Shown here: positions 18,643 to 26,334 of the stretch, one piece after another
How positions within the stretch are numbered: the first letter of the stretch is position 1
How the letters are laid out: each line of letters opens with the position of its first letter
Assembly: GCF_004339745.1 (NCBI RefSeq)
Contig: NZ_SMGP01000001.1
Location: 3,100,001-3,164,000 of the forward strand
DNA length: 64,000 nt
Origin: Paraburkholderia sp. BL9I2N2
Lineage (GTDB): Bacteria; Pseudomonadota; Gammaproteobacteria; Burkholderiales; Burkholderiaceae
Direction: 5' to 3'
Position numbers and translations under genes: made by a program
The notes under the pieces: model-generated
Database searches by the model: none
What the model saw: the letters and a program-made list of their open reading frames with translations, nothing else
Told to the model about the DNA's origin: nothing

Positions 18643-19166
18643 GCGGCGACCCTCGCGTGATTTGCGCCGAGCTGGAACAGCACGCGTTCCGCCTCGCGCC
18701 GTTTGACGAGTCCTGCCAGCACGACGCCGCCTGCCTTGTTCCAGCGGACGAATTCGGCAAGGGCGCCGTCGGTGTCGCCGACGTTCAGCTTGCGTAACAG
18801 CGTCGACGTGTCGAAGTTGCCGCTGCCGATGTTGAACACCAGATCGACGAGCGCGTCGTATTCCTCCTGGTTCAAAGCAACTTTGACGTCGCGCTTGACC
18901 ACCGCCTCTGCACCGCGCACGTCTGCACGCAGCCAGTCGACGGCCAGATCGCGCGTGATGACCATGCCGTAATGCACGTCCGGCCCGGTGTGCCCCCATC
19001 CGCCGGTCCACGGCGCTCCGCTCAAGCCGAGCAGATCACCTGGGATCGGCGCACCCTGCTGCGTTTTCTGCCAGAGCCCGCGCGCTTGCAGCGCTTTGGC
19101 TAGCGGCGACGCAGGATCCGGATACGCAAAGAGGACCAGCGTCTCCGCGTTCTCCGTGAGCGACAT
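18639..19166 (-). CDS. Phage lysozyme, GH24-like endolysin
   Basis: A 175-residue protein. Catalytic E8 and D17 occur in AETLVLFAYPDP, and the usual Thr lies in PWTGGWGHTG, displaced by an insert of about 30 residues relative to T4-type lysozymes. Later blocks VALNQEEYDALVDLVFNIGSGNF and LAGLVKRREAERVLF are typical of GH24. It has no signal peptide, so release depends on the holin. Start MSLTENAE has AGGG just upstream. A dispersed-palindrome copy (18873-18885) lies inside the codons of VALNQE. Confidence 0.9.
   Translation of the reverse strand: MSLTENAETLVLFAYPDPASPLAKALQARGLWQKTQQGAPIPGDLLGLSGAPWTGGWGHTGPDVHYGMVITRDLAVDWLRADVRGAEAVVKRDVKVALNQEEYDALVDLVFNIGSGNFDTSTLLRKLNVGDTDGALAEFVRWNKAGGVVLAGLVKRREAERVLFQLGANHARVAA
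18873..18885. repeat. Dispersed palindrome copy 4 (12/13)
   Basis: CAAAGCAACTTTG, inside the lysozyme gene. Confidence 0.75.
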
Positions 19167-19249
19167 GCCCTGATCGGAATATTTCAGGTTCTCGTTCAAA
19201 CGACGCCCCCAATAAAAAAGGCCGCGCCGATATGCGATCGGAGCAGCCG

Positions 19250-19272
19250 AAAAAAAACCGCCCAACGGCGGT
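19250..19272 (-). terminator. Intrinsic terminator between small membrane gene and lysozyme
   Basis: On the reverse strand ACCGCC, loop GTTG, GGCGGT, followed by seven T. It lies inside the leftward late operon, so lysis genes need either read-through or a local promoter. Confidence 0.8.
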
Positions 19273-19297
19273 CCAGATAACGTCTTTTAAAATTCAG

Positions 19298-19546
19298 CTA
19301 ACGTGCGAAACAGAGCAGTCCAAGCAGCCCGCCAGACAGAGTCGCCGCGACATCCCACACGGACACGTCACCGCCCGTAAAGTGGTCAAGCAGCTCCTTG
19401 GCGATGCCGGCAACGAGCACGGCTGCGATGCCAACCTGCCACGTCGCAAAGTGCGCGATAGCAAACACCACCACACCGGCAATAACGTGCAGGCACTTGT
19501 CCTGCGGGATGGCTCGCATGATTGCGGCCTCGACGCATCGAAACAT
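19298..19546 (-). CDS. Small two-helix phage membrane protein
   Basis: An 82-residue protein with two or three hydrophobic helices (CLHVIAGVVVFAIAHFA, QVGIAAVLVAGIAKELLD, VAATLSGGLLGLLCF) separated by an acidic KELLDHFTGGDVSVWD turn. The pattern resembles small membrane proteins found beside tail fibre genes in Burkholderia phages. AGAGGGG lies upstream of the ATG. Possible holin-like role. Confidence 0.65.
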   Translation of the reverse strand: MFRCVEAAIMRAIPQDKCLHVIAGVVVFAIAHFATWQVGIAAVLVAGIAKELLDHFTGGDVSVWDVAATLSGGLLGLLCFAR

Positions 19547-19560
19547 GGGATTCCCCTCTT

Positions 19561-21681
19561 TTAAGCGCGAAATGCGCGGACATTCTTGATATAGACGTCG
19601 CCGATAAAGCTGGAGACGGTGGCGTACAGTTTGAAACTCGCGGCGTAGGGCGGAATCGTCTGGATCCGGTGATCGATGCCCATGGCACGGTTTCGACCGG
19701 CCGCGAGATTCGGTAACACCGGGTCGGCGTAGGCATCGGCCATCCTGTAGGTGGCGCCGAGATCGGCGCCGACCTGCGCTCCGCTCGTGTCGTAACAGCG
19801 CATGAAGACGCGCACGTTGAGATCACCCGTCGTACCGTTGGCGAAGACATCGCAGCCGGCGCAATACGTCTCGCCCGGTTTGCACGGAATGCTGTCGTTG
19901 GAATGAACGGTGATCGTCGAATTGGCAGACGCGCCGTGCAGGTGTAGCGACTGCCCGAGCGATGGTGTCGTCTGGATGTCGCGCACGTCGACGTCGACCA
20001 ACCCGGGATCGCGCGTCCAGTTTGTCAGTGCATCGGCGCTTGTGCCGATCGCGTTCGCAAGAAAGTCATAGTCACGGATCAGCGAGCGTGAGCGCGTGAG
20101 CACACCGTAGTAGCCCTCCTGGATCGTCCCGTCCAGCGCGTGAATCAGCACGTTATCGCCCACGATCGGTGTATCCGGCAGATAAGGACGCCACAGATAC
20201 CTTAGCGACGTACCGAACGCCGCCAGACGCACACGGTTCGCCGCGTTGCCGTCGATGAGCTTGCGCGGCGACGCGATCACCGAGGTGTCGACATAGTGCG
20301 TCGGCAGGATCTCGTGACCCTGCATCGTCAATTCCACGCGCTCACCGCTCGCCGTCGCATCGAACCACAGGCCGTCGAATGCCTCTGAGTGACCGCCCTT
20401 GAAAAGAAACCGCGAATACCGGCCGAGCGCATCGATCCTGAATGGCGTCGCGTGATAGTCGAACGAACAGCCGTTGAATTCGTAGCTGTAGCCGTCGCAG
20501 TTGTGATAAACGGCATTGCTAGCCGCAGCGAACGTGCAGTCGTTGAATGCCATGCGCTCACCACTATTGACCACCGGTGTAGCACTGCTCACGTATAGAT
20601 TTTCCGAACCGTTCTGCTCGAACCGGCTGCGCTCCCATGTGATCAGGTACAGATTGATCGGGTCATAGCGCAAGGCGCCACGCCAACCCGTCACAATCAC
20701 GTTGCGGCCGCCCGTATCGCGAATATCGCTGGACTCGGCCGTCGTGTTACCCACCCGGACACCCCAGCCGGTCGATGTCGCCTTGCCCGGCCCCAGCACG
20801 ACAATCGAGCCGGCACTGCCATCAAGAAACGGCGCCACCGATGCCCATTTCGCATCGCCCATCAGGATGGCCTTCTGCTCGTTGCGCATGACGATGCCGT
20901 CCTTGGCCACGTCAAGCGCGCGGAAGTCGAGCAGCACGACGCCCTTCGACCGCATCCTGTGCCAGGGCAGCAGGTTCAGCGTATCCGAGAGCTTGTAGAC
21001 GCCAGGCGGCAAGTCAATCACCGGTGCGGGATAGGGACTCCCCTGAGCTGTCACCAGCGCCGTGACCCGTGCAATCGCCGCCTTGAATGCCTTGGTGGAA
21101 TCCGCGACGCCAGACGGGTCCGACCCGTAGCGAGCGACGCTTACCGACTCATCAAGGATCGCCGCGAGCGTTTGCCGCACCGCTGCGTCACCGGCCGCCA
21201 GAAAGCCGATGAGCGCCGCCCCGCCGTCTCCCGCGAGCGCCCGGTCGTCGACAGCATGAGCGACCATCGCGACGCCCTTGCCGGCGTCGCCACTTGCCAG
21301 ATCCCGATCGTCGACGGCGTGAGCCACCATCCTGACGCCCTTGTCGGGATTCGCCAGATCCTCGACCGTCGCACCCTGATGCACCCCAATGCGGCCCGCA
21401 GCCAGATCCGCTGCGATCTCATTGGAAACGAACTCTGCCGACGACAACGCGACGTATGCAACGCCACCCGCGACAACAATATCCTTCATCGCGAGGGTCA
21501 TGCCGGCGACCCAGTCTCCGCGCACGTTGTAAGCCTTGAGCGTGGCGACCGCATTCGCCATCGTCGGGATTGGGCCGCCCTCGGTCTGCACGGTGGCATC
21601 CGCCGCGCCGTGGACGACCTGATGCGCGAGGTCGCAGTCGACCGACAGCCGGTCAATCTTCTGAATTGTGGAAAGTGCCAT
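19561..21681 (-). CDS. Tail fibre / tailspike with beta-helix domain
   Basis: A 706-residue protein. The N-terminal 190 residues contain two near-identical units (GVRMVAHAVDDRDLA and GVAMVAHAVDDRALA) that probably trimerise and anchor to the tail. Residues about 190-480 show the pectate-lyase-like pattern of tailspikes (ARYGSDPSGVADSTKAFKAA, IDLPPGVYKLS, repeated short strands). The C-terminal 150 residues look like a carbohydrate-binding jelly roll. It likely binds or cleaves surface polysaccharide. It is the last tail gene before lysis. Confidence 0.85.
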   Translation of the reverse strand: MALSTIQKIDRLSVDCDLAHQVVHGAADATVQTEGGPIPTMANAVATLKAYNVRGDWVAGMTLAMKDIVVAGGVAYVALSSAEFVSNEIAADLAAGRIGVHQGATVEDLANPDKGVRMVAHAVDDRDLASGDAGKGVAMVAHAVDDRALAGDGGAALIGFLAAGDAAVRQTLAAILDESVSVARYGSDPSGVADSTKAFKAAIARVTALVTAQGSPYPAPVIDLPPGVYKLSDTLNLLPWHRMRSKGVVLLDFRALDVAKDGIVMRNEQKAILMGDAKWASVAPFLDGSAGSIVVLGPGKATSTGWGVRVGNTTAESSDIRDTGGRNVIVTGWRGALRYDPINLYLITWERSRFEQNGSENLYVSSATPVVNSGERMAFNDCTFAAASNAVYHNCDGYSYEFNGCSFDYHATPFRIDALGRYSRFLFKGGHSEAFDGLWFDATASGERVELTMQGHEILPTHYVDTSVIASPRKLIDGNAANRVRLAAFGTSLRYLWRPYLPDTPIVGDNVLIHALDGTIQEGYYGVLTRSRSLIRDYDFLANAIGTSADALTNWTRDPGLVDVDVRDIQTTPSLGQSLHLHGASANSTITVHSNDSIPCKPGETYCAGCDVFANGTTGDLNVRVFMRCYDTSGAQVGADLGATYRMADAYADPVLPNLAAGRNRAMGIDHRIQTIPPYAASFKLYATVSSFIGDVYIKNVRAFRA

Positions 21682-21702
21682 ACATGGGTTTCCCGGTAGA
21701 AA

Positions 21703-21728
21703 TAAAAAAGGCCACCCTCAGGCAGCCT
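21703..21728 (-). terminator. Weak terminator between tail tip and tail fibre genes
   Basis: On the reverse strand AGGCTGCC-TGA-GGGTGGCCT is followed by TTTTTTATT. The stem is imperfect. Confidence 0.45.
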
Positions 21729-21748
21729 CTGTTTCGTGCTTCTGCTGG

Positions 21749-24700
21749 TTACGCCGGACCACCGCCATCTCCAGGACCGCTATTAATGCCCGGTGGCGAA
21801 GCAACAACCGGTGTACCGGCCGAGACGCTTCCCCACGAGTTATATGCATAGGCGGTGTAGGTCGCGCCATCCGGGTCAAGCGTGCAAGTTCCGGTCGTGC
21901 TGTCGCATACGACGACTCCGTCCGGATCCGCGACACGATAGCCAGCGACATCCGGATAGCCCGTCACACTCATCGACAACGTCACCGTGGTGTCGCCCGC
22001 TGTTACCGTCACAGTCGGTGCGGGCGGGGGCTGGTTCGTGACGGTGATGGTGCCGGGATTACCTAATCCGGCGATGTTGCCGGCCGCCACCTTGACGTCG
22101 AATGTGCCGGCGACGGCGCCATAGAATTTCGCCTGATCGAGCGTCCACGTGAAGTTTTGAGCCGTGATTTCTGCCCCATACCTGACGACGCCACCCACCA
22201 CCACGCTAGCGTCGAAATAATCGACATCCGGCAAGCGCTGGATTTCGACCGAGAGCTGATTACCTGCAAACGGCTCGCGCAGAGTGAGCACAGGCGGTGC
22301 CGGCGGATACCTGAACTCGTCGACCGTGCCTGCCCAGGTCGCGAACGGACCGGGAAGGCCACTCACGCCATAGGCACGCACACGAAACTCCCATGCTCCA
22401 AGCGCAATAGGTACCGTAAGGACATTGCCCGCCGACGTGCCCAGCTGCGCCCACGTCACGCCAGCATTGAGACTGCCCTGATACTCGTACAGCAACGCCC
22501 CGGCGGCCGGCGACGCGGTAATCGAGACATAGCGCGGCGTGATCTTCGAGTTCGCGCTCACCTGCGCAATGATCGGCGCGTGGATCACGCCCGGCAGAAG
22601 CGACGGCGATACGGGCGCAGGCGGGCTCATCCCGGTCTCTGCCGTATGGGGGCTTTCCGCGTTGTTCACGAACGTCAGCTCAACCTGCCCGTCGCGCGGC
22701 GTCGCCTTGATCAGCCGGACGTCCTGCGCGATCCTGTCGAGCGCCGGGCCAAACGAAAACCGCGTCGGCTCTTCCGAGTGTCCGTCGCTGAAGTCGAAAA
22801 GCTCCGCCAACGGATCCAACAACACCATCGACATGCCGTCGTCATCGTCCGCCGGTTTTGCAACCCTGAGCGCTGCAGTGGGCGCTCCGTTACGCTGTGC
22901 AAAATAGACGTAATGCTGTGCGCCGGCTGTCCATTCGAGCTGCTCGCTTACGTCGACACGAACCCCATCGAAACCCTCGACGATGCCGGATATGCCCCAT
23001 TTCGGCAGGTCATGAGAAATACCCACAAGATCGCCGTACAGCGGAATGAGCCCGTCGAGCTCCGTCGTGATCATGACCGTCTTGCGCTGGTCGCGGTTTG
23101 CGTAGGCCATATAGATGCCCTCGCGCCACGCCTGCGCCCGTTTGGTTGGTCCAACCATCTGGATCCGCTTTTCGACGAGAGCCGGCGAACCCGTCGGAAT
23201 GCACGCCACGTCCTGCCATGACCAGGTCGTCTCGTCCACGTATTCGACCGTCACGTAGTCGGGCGAATCGACGCTGAAGAATCCATAGTCGGCCTCGAAG
23301 GATCCGGCCACGATGTTCTGCGGCGTGTACATCGCGGTGCGCACCGTTTTGAGCTCATCCCTCACGACGCTGATCACCCCGCCGAAGTACATCGGGATCG
23401 CCCGACCGGCACGGCAGATCGTCGTCAGCGCATCCCAGAATGAGCCCTTCGTATCGAACACGCCGTTGAATTCATCGCCGCGAGAAGTCCAGATAGCGTC
23501 CAGCCGTTCGAGCGCATCGATATCCAGTCGTGTGTCCGGCAGACCGAGGCTGTAGTCGGCGTTACGGACCGCGTCGGCGATGGCCCATGCGATGCTCTTT
23601 GTCGGTTGCGGATCGCTCCAGTCGCTGCCGGTCCAAACTGGCAGTTTTCGCGTTGCGATCACGTGGACATCGTGCGCGGTGCTTGAATTCAGGGAATTCG
23701 TTGCACGTGCGCGCATCGCCAGTAAAGTCACATTGCCGTAGTACCGCTCGCTCGGCAGATAGGCGCGCAAGGCCGCCCACTGGATCCGGTTCTGCGCACG
23801 CGTGTCCTCGTTGAGATTGGTCGTGCGACGCATGCGGACCTCGTATCGGCCAGGCGTAACGCTATAGCGGTACGAGATCATCTGGGGCTGGGATGTCGCC
23901 ATACTGAGCTCACGCAGATCAAGCTCGACCCAGTCGCCTGCAGCAGCGCCGGCATTGTCAATCAGTCGCGCCTGCGCCTCAAACGTCAGCGAAAGGTTCT
24001 GAAGCGATCCATTGTCGGCCGCATAAAAGAGACCCGAGGGCAGCGTGATATCGACCCCGATGAAATTCGCCGCGCTTGCTGCCGGATTGGCAACGAATGG
24101 CCCAACCCAGTCCCCGCTATCGTTCGGCGCCTGCAGCTCGATGCCACTGACCGCATCACTCGTCACCACGTTGTCGGGAAAAAGCGTCACCGCCTGATTA
24201 GGGCCGATGACCTGATAGTCGATCTCGCTGAAATTGCCGATGTCTGTGGTGCCGATCAGGATCTGCTCGATTTCGATCTCGCCTTTCGAAATGCAGAACA
24301 GCTCGTACACGTACAGATCATTACCGAGGTACTCGGTGTACGGGGTCGCGGCCAGATCAGGCGTAGTGTTCATCCGGCCATACAGAACGGGAATTGCCTC
24401 GAGCAGCCGGGCCACGTTCCCGCTCGCCGACAGGGAATAGGTCGGACTGTTTGTCGTGCCCTGTGCGACGCTCGCTGTCCTGGCCGGCACGATCGCATTA
24501 ACCAGCATCGAGCCTGCGGCCATGACGGCCATCGACACGCCTGCCTGGACCGCCATCATGCCTGCCGTAACGGTGCCAGCCGCGACCCCGGTCGCCGCGC
24601 CATATGCGGCTGCTGCAGCGCCGCCCGTATAGACCGACGCGACGGCCACCGCGATCATCAATATGGCCTGCAGGGGATTCGATCCGCCACCGCCCTTCGG

Positions 24701-24937
24701 TACGGGGATGAACTGGACAATCGCGCCGTGTGGGATCGGCTTGTCCCAGTCCCTGCGCAACCAGTAGTCGGTGTCGACGCAGACAATCGTATGCTGCGTG
24801 TCGACGCCCGCCCGTTCCGCCCACTCAGCGGGCGTGGAAGGCGCGTCCAGTTCGTAGACCCGCCGTCCCTGCGCATGGCAATACGGATTGACTGCGCGAA
24901 CGATCGTCGCTTTATAGGAAGCTGTACCAGCTAGCAC
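21749..24937 (-). CDS. Phage tail tip / host specificity protein J
   Basis: About 1062 residues. The first 130 residues include a gpI-like part (RRVYELDAPSTPAEWAERAG, IPHGAIVQFIPVPKGGGGSNP) and a long Ala/Gly hydrophobic stretch. The middle matches the lambda J core (SGNVARLLEAIPVLYGRM, YEVRMRRTTNLNEDTRAQN). The last 350 residues contain fibronectin-like repeats. It forms the central tip that contacts the receptor. The start is a GTG at 24937 (VLAGTASYKA), overlapping the NlpC/P60 gene by 26 bp; an in-frame extension upstream would be Cys-rich shadow. A degenerate dispersed palindrome lies at 23723. Confidence 0.88.
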   Translation of the reverse strand: MLAGTASYKATIVRAVNPYCHAQGRRVYELDAPSTPAEWAERAGVDTQHTIVCVDTDYWLRRDWDKPIPHGAIVQFIPVPKGGGGSNPLQAILMIAVAVASVYTGGAAAAAYGAATGVAAGTVTAGMMAVQAGVSMAVMAAGSMLVNAIVPARTASVAQGTTNSPTYSLSASGNVARLLEAIPVLYGRMNTTPDLAATPYTEYLGNDLYVYELFCISKGEIEIEQILIGTTDIGNFSEIDYQVIGPNQAVTLFPDNVVTSDAVSGIELQAPNDSGDWVGPFVANPAASAANFIGVDITLPSGLFYAADNGSLQNLSLTFEAQARLIDNAGAAAGDWVELDLRELSMATSQPQMISYRYSVTPGRYEVRMRRTTNLNEDTRAQNRIQWAALRAYLPSERYYGNVTLLAMRARATNSLNSSTAHDVHVIATRKLPVWTGSDWSDPQPTKSIAWAIADAVRNADYSLGLPDTRLDIDALERLDAIWTSRGDEFNGVFDTKGSFWDALTTICRAGRAIPMYFGGVISVVRDELKTVRTAMYTPQNIVAGSFEADYGFFSVDSPDYVTVEYVDETTWSWQDVACIPTGSPALVEKRIQMVGPTKRAQAWREGIYMAYANRDQRKTVMITTELDGLIPLYGDLVGISHDLPKWGISGIVEGFDGVRVDVSEQLEWTAGAQHYVYFAQRNGAPTAALRVAKPADDDDGMSMVLLDPLAELFDFSDGHSEEPTRFSFGPALDRIAQDVRLIKATPRDGQVELTFVNNAESPHTAETGMSPPAPVSPSLLPGVIHAPIIAQVSANSKITPRYVSITASPAAGALLYEYQGSLNAGVTWAQLGTSAGNVLTVPIALGAWEFRVRAYGVSGLPGPFATWAGTVDEFRYPPAPPVLTLREPFAGNQLSVEIQRLPDVDYFDASVVVGGVVRYGAEITAQNFTWTLDQAKFYGAVAGTFDVKVAAGNIAGLGNPGTITVTNQPPPAPTVTVTAGDTTVTLSMSVTGYPDVAGYRVADPDGVVVCDSTTGTCTLDPDGATYTAYAYNSWGSVSAGTPVVASPPGINSGPGDGGGPA
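23723..23735. repeat. Dispersed palindrome copy 5 (11/13)
   Basis: TAAAGTCACATTG, inside the tail tip gene. Confidence 0.55.
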
Positions 24938-25301
24938 GTGGATACCCCACTTTCTTGAGTTTGGACCGCTCGGTGTAGATGACGCCCGCCCCTTCCTGAG
25001 CGTGAAGTACGCCGCCGCCGTCGAGATCGAGATACACGCCAACATGCGGGCGATCTCCACCGCGAAGCAGCACGCCGCATCCATGCACAGGCCGTTCGAT
25101 AACGCTCCACGCGCCCGACTCCATCTGCTCCCTATAGAGCTCGCGGCGCATATCCGGCATGGCTGGCAGGTCCGGCAGCGCAAGATCGAAATGGTGAAAC
25201 TGCACCCAGCGCAGCAGCCCCCAGCAATCGAAGCAGTCGGGGCCGCGAGCACCGTCGACCCACGGCAGGCCGACGTAGGCATTCGCCTGTTCTGAATTCA
25301 T
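24912..25301 (-). CDS. NlpC/P60-type tail assembly protein, lambda K-like
   Basis: A 129-residue cysteine peptidase domain: the nucleophile region GPDCFDCWGLLRW and the histidine region RPHVGVYLD are both present. Lambda K is a tail-tip assembly factor with the same fold. It overlaps the DUF1833 gene stop (ATGA) and the J start. Confidence 0.85.
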   Translation of the reverse strand: MNSEQANAYVGLPWVDGARGPDCFDCWGLLRWVQFHHFDLALPDLPAMPDMRRELYREQMESGAWSVIERPVHGCGVLLRGGDRPHVGVYLDLDGGGVLHAQEGAGVIYTERSKLKKVGYPRASWYSFL

Positions 25302-25837
25302 CGCACGAGCCCCGGAAAGACGTCGGGGCTATAGACGTCCGACGGAAATGGGCTGTTATTGATGTCCGTGAGCGCCGCCGTCGCAGTGACCCGTGTCAAA
25401 GTTACTTTGGCACTGGCGACATACAGCGTCAGCGGCTCTTCGTCATGCGGCCCCGCAGCCGGGTTCGATGCGAGAAAACGCCGGTGAGTGCATTCGATCT
25501 TCTCGGTCTGCGTCACCGCGCTTTCGAGATGGCCGATAATTTCTGCACTCGCACCGTCTATGATGATATCGATCTGCGGCGCCTGCCCCTCTTCCATCGA
25601 CGGCAGCGCGAACTGGAACGCCACAGCGGTGAAGGTCACGCTCTCACCCGCGTTCAGCGGCGCATCACTCTCAAGTGTTGCGACCAGATCGTTATAGTCC
25701 GCGACCACGCGGATCGGAGCCGGACTTCCCGCCTCATCGATAAACGAGGAATGCCGTAACTCCAGCGTGGTCAACACAACCTCGCCTCGCGGATTACTGG
25801 CGTACACCTCCGCCAGTGCTTCAGTAATTGTCGCCAT
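25298..25837 (-). CDS. DUF1833 tail protein, lambda L position
   Basis: A 179-residue protein of the DUF1833 type (EVYASNPRGEVVLTTLELRH near the N-terminus, LSSFIDEAG-like turn, late EKIECTHRRFLASNPAAG). It occupies the lambda L slot between minor tail and K genes. The ATG at 25837 has GAGGTGGAA upstream and overlaps the previous stop. A perfect dispersed palindrome at 25397-25409 is read through as codons. Confidence 0.75.
   Translation of the reverse strand: MATITEALAEVYASNPRGEVVLTTLELRHSSFIDEAGSPAPIRVVADYNDLVATLESDAPLNAGESVTFTAVAFQFALPSMEEGQAPQIDIIIDGASAEIIGHLESAVTQTEKIECTHRRFLASNPAAGPHDEEPLTLYVASAKVTLTRVTATAALTDINNSPFPSDVYSPDVFPGLVR
25397..25409. repeat. Dispersed palindrome copy 6 (perfect)
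   Basis: CAAAGTTACTTTG, inside the DUF1833 gene. Confidence 0.85.
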
Positions 25838-26334
25838 CAGTTCCACCTCATAGGACCCGGCAACTGAACGTGAACGATCTCGTGAAGCGAGTCACTCATC
25901 GCAGCAATTTCGGCCTCCGTGTACACACGCAGCACGTCATAGTCATCGCGCGACGGCAACGGTAGCGATTTCACTTCAAGCGTTGCTGTCACGTCGAACC
26001 ACGCGCGCGATTCGCTGATTGCAGACTTGTACGGTGGATCGTCCATGAACCGCGCCTGCACCCGATTCACGCCCATACCGTTGAGCAGGCCTACCGCGAA
26101 CCAGTCCGTCCCGAGATTGATTTCGTATGCGAGAAACCCTTCAAAGATCGCGTGCTGCGTGTGCGTGAAGCGCCACGTCACCGACACATGCGACGGGACG
26201 CTCGTGAAGCGACGCCGCTGGCGGGCGGCGCCGTTGTCCATATCGGTGCGCGCGTAGGGAGTTACCGGCTGGATGCCATAGCCACTCGCGCGCGGATCCG
26301 GCAGCGTGGCCGGCCACGTTGGTAGGTCTGCCAT
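25837..26334 (-). CDS. Minor tail protein
   Basis: A 165-residue protein whose N-terminus MADLPTWPATLPDPRASGYG is characteristic of phage minor tail proteins between the tape measure and the L-like gene. The central domain is beta-rich (VSVTWRFTHTQHAIFEGFL). It overlaps its neighbours by 1 bp on each side, typical of coupled late genes. Confidence 0.75.
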   Translation of the reverse strand: MADLPTWPATLPDPRASGYGIQPVTPYARTDMDNGAARQRRRFTSVPSHVSVTWRFTHTQHAIFEGFLAYEINLGTDWFAVGLLNGMGVNRVQARFMDDPPYKSAISESRAWFDVTATLEVKSLPLPSRDDYDVLRVYTEAEIAAMSDSLHEIVHVQLPGPMRWN